NCBI GenBank assembly: GCA_963402885.1
Contig: OY727093.1
Span: 13,589,501 to 13,653,500 of the forward strand
Length of the DNA: 64,000 bases
From: Antedon bifida
Lineage: Eukaryota > Echinodermata > Crinoidea > Comatulida > Antedonidae
Reading direction: 5' to 3'
Position numbers and translations under genes: made by a program. How positions within the stretch are numbered: the stretch's first letter is position 1; every line of letters begins with the position of its first letter. The notes beneath the pieces are model-generated. The model worked only from the letters and a program-made list of their open reading frames with translations. It had not been told where the DNA came from and did not search any database. Shown one piece after another: positions 1 to 12,600 of this stretch.

Positions 1-240
1 GATAAGGACTATAAACTGTAGGCCCAGTGTACACAAAATGCCTGTGTGCACTTAAAAGAACCTAAGTACATCTTTCGAGTAAGTTAAGATGGACTAGCTC
101 ACAGTCACTGTTGTGGACATACGCTGTAGTTGGCAGCCGTGACATGACAAGAATACAAGACATGATCACTAAATACCTCTAGCTGCTGCTTTGCGTTGTT
201 TAGAATATCCATTGTACATTAATACTAGACAATAACCTAT
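1..240. repeat. Interspersed repeat fragment (family also at 54449)
   Basis: Shares GATAAGGA-TATAAAC, GTGTACAC, AAAGAACCTA and TACATCTTTCGAG in the same order with 54449-54620. It lies in a TOP2 intron downstream of exon 25. No coding seen. Confidence 0.5.
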
Positions 241-470
241 GAATATTCATTAATGGCCATTATGACACCTATTTACTAGGGTATCTCTTTATATAGGCAT
301 ATCCATTGAATTTAAAGTCTCTTCACCTTTTGTTCATTGGCTACAATAGTAATTGCACAATAAATGCATTGGTAACCAAATAGTTATGAGATTTATTTAA
401 ATACAAAAGTACTAAAATAATTAAAATGTCCATGACATAATTATGGAGCTACAAGGCTACTACAACTCAC

Positions 471-671
471 CCTTTTCCTGGAAACTTTGGCCCTCAAAGC
501 TTCATCGATTCTAGGTAGAACACGACGTCCCATAGGAGATGGCCTAGTTTCAGCAAGTACTACGCGTTTCTTTAGCTTGCCACCTCCAAGTTTATTTTTG
601 GCTTTTGTGGCAGCTTTTTCCGCAATTTTGTCTCCTGCAATTAAATCATCTCTTTCTTTCTGTTCAACAAC
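471..671 (-). CDS. TOP2: TOP2 exon 25
   Basis: 201 nt, 67 codons. Start of the C-terminal domain: lysine-rich, then RPSPMGRRVLPRI, the counterpart of the RVIPRI segment in human TOP2A. It ends at a GTGAGT donor, so further exons lie outside the window. Confidence 0.93.
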
Positions 672-3600
672 CTATTTCAGAGAGCAAAATGAAGTTTTTT
701 ATGTATAAAGTTAAAGAATACAAATCAAGTGTTGTGCCTAGGAGAAATGACAAACAATAGTGTAACATTCAGCAATTACAAGAACATCAAAAGATCTATT
801 TTACACAATTCATGCACAAACCTGTCAAAGGTATGTAACTCCAGTCTACCATGTCAATGTGTTCGTAATTATAATAATGATTTGTTTTCTCTTTTAGGGA
901 AATTTAAAACATAACCTCCTTAAAATAAAATTTACAACAATAATATTTTTCAGTTATTGAACAAGATAAATGAATTAAATGTAAAGCAAAACTAATAATC
1001 TTATAATAAAAAACATTTTCAATAAAGAAGAAAAGAATTATACCTCCAATTCTTCTAGGAAACTTTTGATGTCCTCTTTCCAGAGTATTTTGGGGGATTT
1101 CCTCCTGAGGGTTGCAAGTTCTTGTGCTTTGCCATCACGATTCTTAAGTAACTCGTCTTTCTTCTCCTTAGTCAAGCTCCACATTGCCATACCAAGTAAA
1201 TAATTATAATCAGGGCCAGATCCTGAACTTGCTGATGACACGGTGCTCTCTGCGTCGTCTACTTCTTCCTCTGTGTCAGTATCAACACTGGCCAACAGTT
1301 CTCGGAGGGCTTTGACAGGGTCACTTTCATACCCATTGCGGAGAAGTAAGCTTATCATGTCTTTCTTTGTCTTGTTTTCTATTGTAAAAAAATATACACA
1401 AAATAGTAATCAATAATCTTGCTAAGCTGTTAAATCATAAACTTTAATCAAATCAAATCATTGCAGAGAGGGATTTGGAAGATGTAAACATAAATATACA
1501 TGCGTATAAGCTGGCGCTTTTGATTTGTTCAAAAAAATTCACCTAGTGGAAAATTAGCTTTGGAGATGGAACCACGCTTTTTATTCCAGTGCCTAAAAGA
1601 GTAGCCTTTATCTAACTACAATGACCTACTTCCTAAAGAGCCACATGCATGTTCAATGACCCTTGCAACAATAACACAAACATACCGACAACAAGTTTCC
1701 CTTCAATTTTCTCTAAGATGAACCTAGCCTGGTTGTTCAGTCTGTTGCTTTCCGCTTCCAATAACTTCTCCATATGTACCTTACGCTTGTGGTAGTAACG
1801 TAAACGGAGATCGTAGAAATCTCGCAGGATATCTATGACACTTTCATAACGTCTGATACAGCCAAACTCATCAAATAGAACCTAGTTTAAGACACAATGT
1901 AAAGCTCTGTCTACACTATAAAATTAGTGCCCAAATATAGTAGTGACATGATGTCATCGTGTCTATATATGGGCACATCACACATTTTTGATAGTGTAGA
2001 CAGAGCTTTAGCTTTGGTTTATATTTCACACAACATCCCAACTACTGAAATAACTATAGAATGTTATTATACCATTACACTTGGGCATGGAATAGAAAAC
2101 AGTTTGTAGACTATACCTAAATAATGTATGTCTAAAACAAATAACAAATAACAGTGTGGGAACAACATGGTATTTATTTGCTAAAATTTGGTACATATTT
2201 TTCAAATATAAATACTCACCATATTTTGAACTGATAAATTAGTTTGTAATTTGAAAGCCTTGTGAAGTCCAGTATGCTCCAACTCTGCCAGCTTAGCCTC
2301 TGCTAACTTTACTACAAACCTGACAGTCGTGTCTGTGTGATATTCCTTGTAATCTCTAATAGTATATAATGATGGCAAATAGTGATTTTCAGGTTTTTAC
2401 AAGACACAAGGGCTAGTGTTAGGGAGCTTTCTTTACTGTATAAGCATGCAGGAATATTGGTACGCGTTTCCTCACTGTCTACACCAACACATGTTTGATG
2501 GTTTCTAGGTCCAGGTGATGATCGACGATATATGAATTGACCTGACCTAGGTTGGTTATCAGCCATTGCAAATTGATAGCTCCCTAACAATTTGAAACAA
2601 TAATGGGTGTTTTGTTGTATATTGTAAAAACATGCTATTCAACAATTTTTATTGGCCTAAAATCACACAAAAAATAGTTAGTTACTCACTGTATAACAGA
2701 AGGCTGTTTGTCAGTGCCATACAACATGGGCTCCAGCACATTCTCCTTGTACGTCTGGGTCCATGTTCTGACTGGTAGTTCAATAATCTCTATGGTGTTA
2801 TTGTCAATGATTGATATTTCTCCCATTATTACATACTTGCCCGTTTCAATCTCCTCGATGGTGCCTTTAAAACCTTTGTACGATGGCAACTATTAAAAAT
2901 AAACAAATGAAAAGATAATGAAAAACACTCAGTGGCACTAAAGTACCATGCATGTAACTTCTATGGTCGAGGGTTCAAATCCTAAAGTTAGCATTATCCT
3001 TTGGCATATTGATCACTGTTGTTAAATGCTTACCATTGGTAGAGGCTCCTCACCATCAATCATCTTTGACAAATTTGCAACTATTTCTCGGATGTCATAG
3101 TTTGGAACTTTGGTACTCCAACCGGTACCAATACCGTCTGTGCCGTTTACAAGTACCATTGGAATGATTGGGCAATACCATTCTGGTTCTATTTTCTGGT
3201 TGTCGTCAAACTGATGCTTTAGTAGTGCATCATCATCTATGTTGAATAAATGTCTGGACACAGTACTAAGGCAGATAAATAATAATAATAATAAATAAAA
3301 CTTAATACAGCATAAATTGAAATAGGACTATATTTAAGTAAATAAAACAATGATCTTCACTTTACATATATGCATCCATTACTTATTTTTGTATTTTTTA
3401 TTCAAAACATAGGAGCCAAATGCTGAATGAAAAATTATATTTTAATATAACTATTCAATTAAATTAAATATTATAAAATTACTCATCATTTTATTGGACA
3501 CTAAAGATTTTGTAGTTATCAAGAAACACCTGAACAGTCAGGGGAATATGAGGTTTTATCAGATAATCTATATTGTTTTAACAACTCTTGTAACATGTCC

Positions 3601-6600
3601 ACAGTGCTGATTTCCCCCCCCCCCCACCTAACCGTAAACAGTATTCTTACCTTAGTTGTGTGAAGATATACCTAGGACTGGCTGCATCCTTACCGCCATG
3701 CAGTCTTGTACCAAACTGACCAATTGGAAGCAGTAGATTGAGGTTGTTGCTTCCTACATAATTCTGGGCCATGTTAATGATAGTGCTCATTAAGGAAGTC
3801 TGTATAGAATAATGATGAAATATTATGTTATATATTGTTCAGTATATGACTTCATCAAACTGGAAGCAAGAGGTCACACATTCATATCTATGTACAGCAT
3901 GGATTTTTCTATGAATACCATTAACCATTGTTTAATCCATTAACATGAATTTACTAATTTGCTCTTACCACATACATTTGTTTATTTATGATTTACAATA
4001 ATTATAACATACAAATAATAATAATAATTCATTATTGGCTCTTACCTCACCGTGATGGTAAGCTGATATTTCCTAATTTGCTCTCTACCACACATACATT
4101 TGTTTATTTATTTATGATTTACAATAATTATAACATACAAATAATAATAATTCATTGTTGGCTCCTACCTCACCGTGATGGTAAGCTGATATTTCCCAAT
4201 TTGCTCTCTACCACACATACATTTGTTTATTTATTTATGATTTACAATAATTATAACATACAAATAATAATAATTCATTGCTGGCTCTTACCTCACCGTG
4301 ATGGTAAGCTGATATTTCCTAATTTGCTCTCTACCACACATACATTTGTTTATTTATGATTTACAATAATTATAACATACAAATAATAATAATTCATTGT
4401 TAGCTCTTACCTCACCGTGATGGTAAGCTGATATTTCCTAATTTGCTCTCTACCACACATACATTTGTATATTTATGATTTACAATAATTATAACATACA
4501 AATAATAATTCATTGTTAGTTCTTACCTCACCGTGATGGTAAGCTGATATTTCCTAATTTGCTTTTACCACATACATTTGTTTATTTATGATTTACAATA
4601 ATTATAACATACAAATAATAATAATTCATTATTGGCTCTTACCTCACCGTGATGGTAAGCTGATATTTCAGCGACAGAGCCTGCCATCTGTGCCACTTTC
4701 ACCTCTCTCTTCTCATATTTTTTCATTGCTGCAAACAACACTTTTCTCTGGCCAGGCTTTAGACCTATGAATTTAAACAAATGAAACTGTAGCTATTAAA
4801 GAATTATTTATGGATTTTCTTGATGATGACACAGTATAAGTCAAATTCTTTCGCTATCTTCTCTCATGCTCCTCACCCTCCAAGTACTATTCTCTTCCAA
4901 AATTATCAACTACATTTAGTATCCAATAACAAGCCAAAGTTACGCCTGTGCTATCAACAGTATCTTTAATAGTTATACAGTCATTATATACTAGAAATGA
5001 ACTTGGCTACCTACCATCAACCATGCTTGGAATTGAACGCTCATTGTCAGCATTTGAGAACAATACAAGTTCTTTGTTTATGAATTCATTGTACGTGATG
5101 TGTCTTGTATCTTTGTTGTACAAATACATCTTAAAAAAGTTTCATTTTTAGAAGAGTTATCATTTTAAAATCAATATTAATTCAGTGCTTCTGAAATTTA
5201 AATGGTTAAAAATGTCTAGCAAAAAATAAAAAACATACTGATTCAGCTTAATTATATCCATTATTTAGTTATAAATACGTAAAAACTTACATCTGCAAGT
5301 CCGTCTTCTCTTCGTCTTTTACGTTCCTGTAACCATTCTGTTAGCCATTCTTTCCTGTCGTCTGCTTTCTTTTTGCTGAATGCCTACAAATTTAAGTGAA
5401 ATTGGACTACTGCATTCAAATGTAATTATACAGCCTTTATGGATATACAGTAGAACCTTTTACGTACCCTGATTTTACGTTCCCTGGATTTTACATACGC
5501 TTAAAATGACTGATGATGTCATCATTTTCTTACATTGAACGTTATTGAACGTGTCCATGAATATAAATATCTTGGCACGTTCATAGATGATAAATTAAAA
5601 TTTGATAAGAATACTGATGAGATTGTTAAAAAAGGGGATCTAAGGCTTTAATGGTTAAGAAAACTTAATACTTTTAAAGTTAGTAATGTCACACTTAAGT
5701 TGTTTTATGAATCGGTCATCCAATCTATTTTAGTTGTAACATGTATAGCATGGTTTGCGAATCTAACAGAGAATAAGACTAGACTAAGGAGAGTGTGCAA
5801 AACAGCTTCTAGAATAATTGGTTCAATTGTTAAAGATGTTGATGGTGTTTATGAAAAACAAACGTTGAGCAAAGTCACAAAAATTATGGGAAACAGTTCT
5901 CACTCATTACACAATGAATTTATTGTAAATAGATCAGGGAGAGTTAGACCACCACGATCAAATAATTCACGTTTTAGACTATCTTTTGCTCCAAATGCTA
6001 TTCATATTTTTAATTCATGTTTTAAGAGAAGTTTGTAATACCGATTCACTATTGTGCAGTATTTTATAAATATTTTTGTGTAAATTGTTTTATAAGTATT
6101 TTAAATGTTATATATGGTCTTTTTATATTTATATTCTTGCCTAAGAAGACAATTTTCATAATGTAATTTTATTTATTTTATGACGAATAAAATTTTATCT
6201 ATCTATCTATCTATCTATCTATTGTGGGCGCAATTTAACAACAACAAAGCACAAAGCCATGGCTGTGTGCGGAACTCTACTGTGTGAGACAAGCTACACA
6301 GGTGCATTCTCCCTACAGCAGCAAATGTTTTTAAATTGATAGAAAATACAAGAACATTGATATTTTATTTAAACATCACACAGCCTGTATATACTGTACT
6401 TTTGTAGTTAGGCCTCACATCTTGCTAGGCCTGCTAGCCTGGCCTAGATTAGTCTAACTAGTGACCACCTGCCTGCACGCTGTACACAGTAAAGTGGGCA
6501 AACACAGCAGCCTTTTTAGCTACGAACGATCTACGTATTTGGGGGTCAATTTAAGGTCAACCTGGATTTTACGTATGCCTTTCGGTCCCGTACCGTACGT

Positions 6601-9600
6601 AAAATGAAGGTTCTACTGTAATTGTTGTTGAGCTAGTGTATGACACAACTTAGATGCAGGAAGTGTATACAAGCAGATAAAGTGAATCGCCTCCTATTAC
6701 TTTTTTCTGGTGGATTGGAGTGACGATTTTTTAAAATGTACTTGGATAGTTTGCAAAATATGAGAAGATAAGTTTATGTTCTTCAGTACATAGGGTGCTT
6801 TGGATTTTCGATGAACAAAGAACAAACAAGGTCAAACCTTTGTTGAAGTTAGGATTGAGGATACCTGTTTAAATATATCTGCATGTGCACAATGTACTAA
6901 GATGACGTTTGGTCAACGAAAGCTCCGTAATATAATTCCCACATAAGGACTACTTACCAATTCAATAGCAGCATCATCCTCAGGACCTGCGTATCTGAAT
7001 GGAATACGATGTCTCAACATATCAGAGAAATACTCTTTAGCCTCTTTCATTGTGCTGGTACCCAAACCTAATAGTACATCACAAACAAATGCCACAATTT
7101 TGTCAATTTATGAGTTGCTTCCTGCTGTCTTCAATTCAAAACCCCAAAAAAAAAAATTCTTCTTGAGGTCTGAAAGGTCTCAAGTTGTAAACGTTAAAAG
7201 ATACATCTGGAATACCAGAAAGGGTATCTTGTGAGGGTAGAATTTACTGTATACTTGCTTAGCCTAAAAAAAGAGTTCAAATTGATAAGTTCATAGGTAA
7301 TTAAATAACCAAAAATGCAAACCTTTGTAGTATTTTATCTTGTAGGTTTTCCAGTTTTCTGTTTCTGACTTCCATTTTTCAAACTCAGGAAGAGAGAAGA
7401 AAGATTTTATATCATTCGCCTTGGTAACCTGAAAAATAAATTAACAATTACTTAAAGATGCAATGTCTCTCCATAACATGAAAAATACAGATTAATAAAA
7501 TCAGACTTTGAATAGATTATATTACTTATAAAATGACAATTTTGCTTTAAATTACAGTTTTTTAGGTAAATAATTTATTTTTTTCGATCCAATTTTTGGT
7601 CAAAGTCGATACTTATTAGTTGGTATTAAAATGACATATTCAACAAAATACTTTTTTTGTTCAGGGGGACAATATACATCTTTAACACAATCAACTATCA
7701 CATCAGTTTTGATTCAAAAATGCAATCAGAAGCCAGTCATTGTGGCCAAGCCAATTTCAGAGAATAAACAAACCTTAACAATAGGAGTAATAAACTCCTC
7801 TACAAATTTGTACCGCAATAGATGAGGCCAGTTAGTTTGTATGAAGTTGATGAGCAGTCCCTTGATATGAGAACCATCTTGATCCTGATCTGTCATTATC
7901 ATCACTTTGCCGTAACGTAGTGACTTAAGGGTAGACTCCTCCGAGTACTTGTTTTTGTATTGAAGACCAAGAATCTTTATGATGTTGTTTATCTCTGCAT
8001 TCTCCATAATCTACAACAAGGACCAATAATTTAACATGCTCTTGGTATAAAACAGACCTTCATTTAAAGAAATAAGAGGAGAGCACTCAATAGATCCCCA
8101 TAAATTTTCAAGGAGCTCGATCTTTTAATTTTGTTTTTACTATAATTTGAAGTTTAGCAAGTTCATCGATGAAAAATTATATTTATATTCTCCGTCATGG
8201 GAACTTTCTATTCATGTACTTTTGCTCTTCTCAGATCGTTTTTAGGAGCGCGGAGGAGCGCCAGCGCGATCACGATCGATCCTTTTAAATGAAGGTCTGA
8301 TAAGATAAATAATACGAAAAAATCCTTGTTTCATTCCAATATCAAGGTCGCTTGAAATGTCTTGTTGAAGTGTACGATAATAACAATATTTTTTAGCATA
8401 TAAAATATAGTTTACATTACATCAACTTAATAAGTCAAGTATGCTCAAGTATAACAATCTTTAAACCAAAAGTCAATTGAACAAAATATATACCTGTTTA
8501 TGTGACGCTTCACGAACGTTCAAAAGTTTACCCCTCAGTGGGAACACACCATAGCGATCACGACCTACCACACCTAGACCACTGACAGCCAATGACTTGG
8601 CTGAATCTCCCTCTGTTAGAATTAGTGTACAGTCCAGAGAATGTTTCCCCCCGGCGTTGTTGGCATCATCTAGCTTTGGAATACCCTTCAATTTAGAATG
8701 TTTTGTTGTATGGCATTTCTTGTCAAGTTGACTCTGTAATCAGAAATTCAGTAGCACAGTATTACTTAATGCTTACAACATACATTAATTTTATATTGAT
8801 GTATTTATATTGGCAACACTTTGTATAGCTGCTGCACCGAAGGTATATAGGTCTAATTTGGCACACAAAAGATAAAGAAAGTAGAAATCAATTTATACAA
8901 GACTTATGAGAGACACAAGAGTATACATATGCTTTAACATTTATAGGCATAATTCATTATTGAATACGTACCTGAGCTTTAAATTTCATCCAAGACATTA
9001 CACTCTCCACAACTCCACATCCCATTGCCTAAAAGTAGAAATAAATAAAGAAAATAAAATAATATAGATTGTATTAACTTAATAAATTAGTTTCAAGGTA
9101 TTCTTCTAACAATATGGAATAGATATTTTTTTTTAAATATGAACTCATATTCAAGATTGACTTAAAATGAATAGATGGACAAGGAAGCTACAGTATAGGC
9201 TTCTTGGGTGCTAGGTAAAACTAGATAGATAGGTAAATCTATACAGAACAATGGTATTCATAATGAGCGTATTCTTATAAAATAAAACCTTACCAGCTTG
9301 AAGAATTTGTCACTAAGTTCACACTTAGACCCAAATTTCTTAGCCTGCAGTGTCATGTTCTCTTTGGTTTGAGAATCGAAAGACGGATTTTCTATCAGGC
9401 AGTTTATGAACACCCATAAATGATTTTTGATCTAATAGAAAAAACAAAACATTCATTCATTGCAATCAATATTAAGTATAGTAGTGGAAACTGTAGATTG
9501 GTGGTACCACTTGGTTCCAACTAGAGACGCGAATCAAAGACGTAAGCGCAATTATTGTGATTCGACCAATCACAAGCAATGGATGATTCAAACCATTGCT

Positions 9601-12600
9601 TGTCATTGGTCAACTCGCTTGTGTTGCACTTATGTAATTATGTTGCATCGTGCGTCGGAACAAAGCTTTACAAAGGAGCATCTATAAAATGTTTATACAT
9701 GTGTACAGACAAGCCAAAATATAGAAAAAGAACAATCATGAAGCAGTGCCTACCTGAAACGGCTTGATATTAACGCCACCTTTGTTCTTCTTCTTAATGG
9801 TCTCCATTAATTTTGTGACAATTTGGTCAGTGATATAATCTGTATGTCGTCCACCCTACAAAAGAAACAAGCAGTTACTAAATAAATCAATTATAATGAG
9901 AACTTCTTAGATCTGGTCTTAAGCTACAATAAGTCAATGCTTGGTGTTTGCCCTATTTTGACATAATTTGTACATTGAGAATACTTGGGTGGGATTCGAC
10001 AACCTCCAGATCCATAGCCTGGCGTTCATACATCTAGACCACCAAGCTTGCACTGATGGCTAGAGTCAAGTCAATCCTTGCCAACAAGTGCATTGATGTT
10101 CGAGTGACAACATCTTAGAGGAAATTTCCAAGTTTTTAATAATTTCCTTTAAAAAAATAGCAAAAAGCAATAATTAGGAATCACATGCTTATTACTACTG
10201 TCACCATCATCATCAATTATGAAATATTGCTTACTTTAGTGGTAGCAATACTGTTTACAAAGCTGACTTGCTGGAATCCCTTTTCACTCATACAAATGCA
10301 GACTTCCCATCTTGGATTAACAACCTCATGTACTACTTTCAGCTTGTTACCCTCTTCATCCACTTTGTCCTTGAGGTAAAAGTCAACATAAGACTTGAAA
10401 CCATTTACCTAAAATAAAAAATAGTACAGTCTATTACAAATGCCACTTACAATCAAAAGTCCATATTCAGGAATATTCTATTCCTTCAAGGGGCGTTTCC
10501 AGAAACAATAAGTGATTTTAATCATTTACATTTTTATAAGAATGTTCTACTTACAGGTAATTTCTTTCCATTCAAGAACACCTTAACTCCTTTGGCAGCA
10601 CCAGCTATATCGTATGCCCTTCTTGTAAGTAGAGCCACCGTGTCTGCATCAAGTGATTCCATATGGAACTTTGGTAAATCTGGCTTGAAGGTGATCTCTG
10701 TGAAGTCTTTGCCATCATATGGTATAATCTTGTGTGAACCAGCTTTACTCATGTTGTCTGTCCATGTCTGTAGACATTAAGTGTCAATGTACTTAACATA
10801 GTAATCAGGGATATAGCTAGGAAATGTTGAGGGTGGTAGAAGAAATGTTGAGGGTGGACATTTAATAAGTTTGCGAGCGGAGCGAGCAACATTGGCTGGG
10901 GGCCAGGGGGCCGCCAAGGGCCCCCCACCAGGGTTCAGGAGCCGATGGCCCCCAACAAAATTTGCTATATTGACCTTTCTAAGACTCATTTTAATGATGT
11001 TTCATATGTGTAATTTTTTACATTTTTTTGTATTATTAATATTAATAATATCATCATTGTTCAGATGAATGATTTTAATAAAGCAAAACATTACTTTTAC
11101 CATGGGTGTAATTACTAATTATACCTCCCGGTTATACCTCCATGCTTTGACAGTGTAAGTGTACGAATTATAAAACAACGACACCTAGGCTAGGACACCA
11201 ACAAAATATATGCAAAATAAATATATATTCCATGTTAAGTTCATTGTGTTGGATCGTGTCTCTACGTTTACATCGTGGGAAATTTATATTTATATTCGCC
11301 ATTGAGTAGGTAAACATGCACGAAGGAAACGATTACAATTAAAAAATATTATATATTTCTTAGTAATTTACAACTTGGTCTTCCGACAGTCAAAATTAAC
11401 ACATTACTTTTCACACCTTGTTACTTCACTAAGAACATCGTAGGGTTGTTTATTAAGGTTACGAACTCCCTACTAAGTTCAGAACATAGCTCATTGAAAG
11501 TTGCTTATATTGAGGTTATGAAGCCAAACAATGGAACCTACAAAGCCAACAACGTAACCTACGTTCTATCTACGAAGCTACTTCGTAGGAAAACTTGCAG
11601 TATTTTCTTTCTGTACCTTGCATAAATTAAATTTTTTTTTTATTTAGCCGAGGGTATTTTTTCAAGATAAAAACCTCTTTTTAATATTCATGCCACACAA
11701 CTACATCACGATGTACTATATGAACGAAAGTACATTTCGCCAGGTATGCGGCCGTGGGGCGATGAATGATGATGAAATCGCGCACATCAAAGCTAGCAAG
11801 CTTCTAGATTTTGATGTTCAGTCAAGTGGAACTTGGGCGTACCGTCCAATCAGTGACAGTTCTGCTTGGTTGATTTTCAAAGCTGTGTGTTTTGTGCTAG
11901 GCTGCTGCATTGTGCGATGTTTGTAAATTTATCTAGAAGGTCTGATAAACTAGCTTGGTGCTATTAGCTACCTCCTTGGATATTGTTATGTAATATTTTA
12001 CACAAGGCTAGTACCACGACATCCTCGGCATGCCCACTCTTTCGTAAACCTTTTTGTCAAACAAAATTGATATAATACTCACTTGACTGAACTTTTTCTT
12101 GTATTCTTTGCATGCTGTTACTACTCTAAACTTTTTACTGAATATGTTACATAACTTTGCACCATAACCATTACGCCCACCTAAAAAAATGTAAAAATTA
12201 TTTCATTATGCACCACCACAAAACATACCATAATCCATGTACTATGCATGTTCATGTATTTTGTTTGAATATGTGAATTTTTTGTGGAAGTCCATTTAGT
12301 TACAGTATCGAAGTGTTGAGGAATGGATATGTTAGAAGACAGTACAAGTTGCTTTACCTTCCTACCATGTCTTTTGGATAAGATGTTTAACTTTGTAACG
12401 GTAGTCGTGTCGAGGGGCAAGACAATAACGATGGCACAAAATTATTCAATGTACAAAATATAATATTTAATCAATCAAAAGTAAGATAATAAAACAATGT
12501 GAAAATGTAGTGATTCTGACTGATGTTATAGTCTTAAGAATCAATACCCGAACTAACTAACTTAACTACAAAACATATATTTATATTAAGGGGACGGGAA

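Noticed and set aside
3988..4359. 123-codon plus-strand ORF with internal repeats (HRDGKLIFPNLL)
   Set aside because: It arises from translating the intronic tandem repeat antisense to TOP2 exon 18; no start context or independent support.
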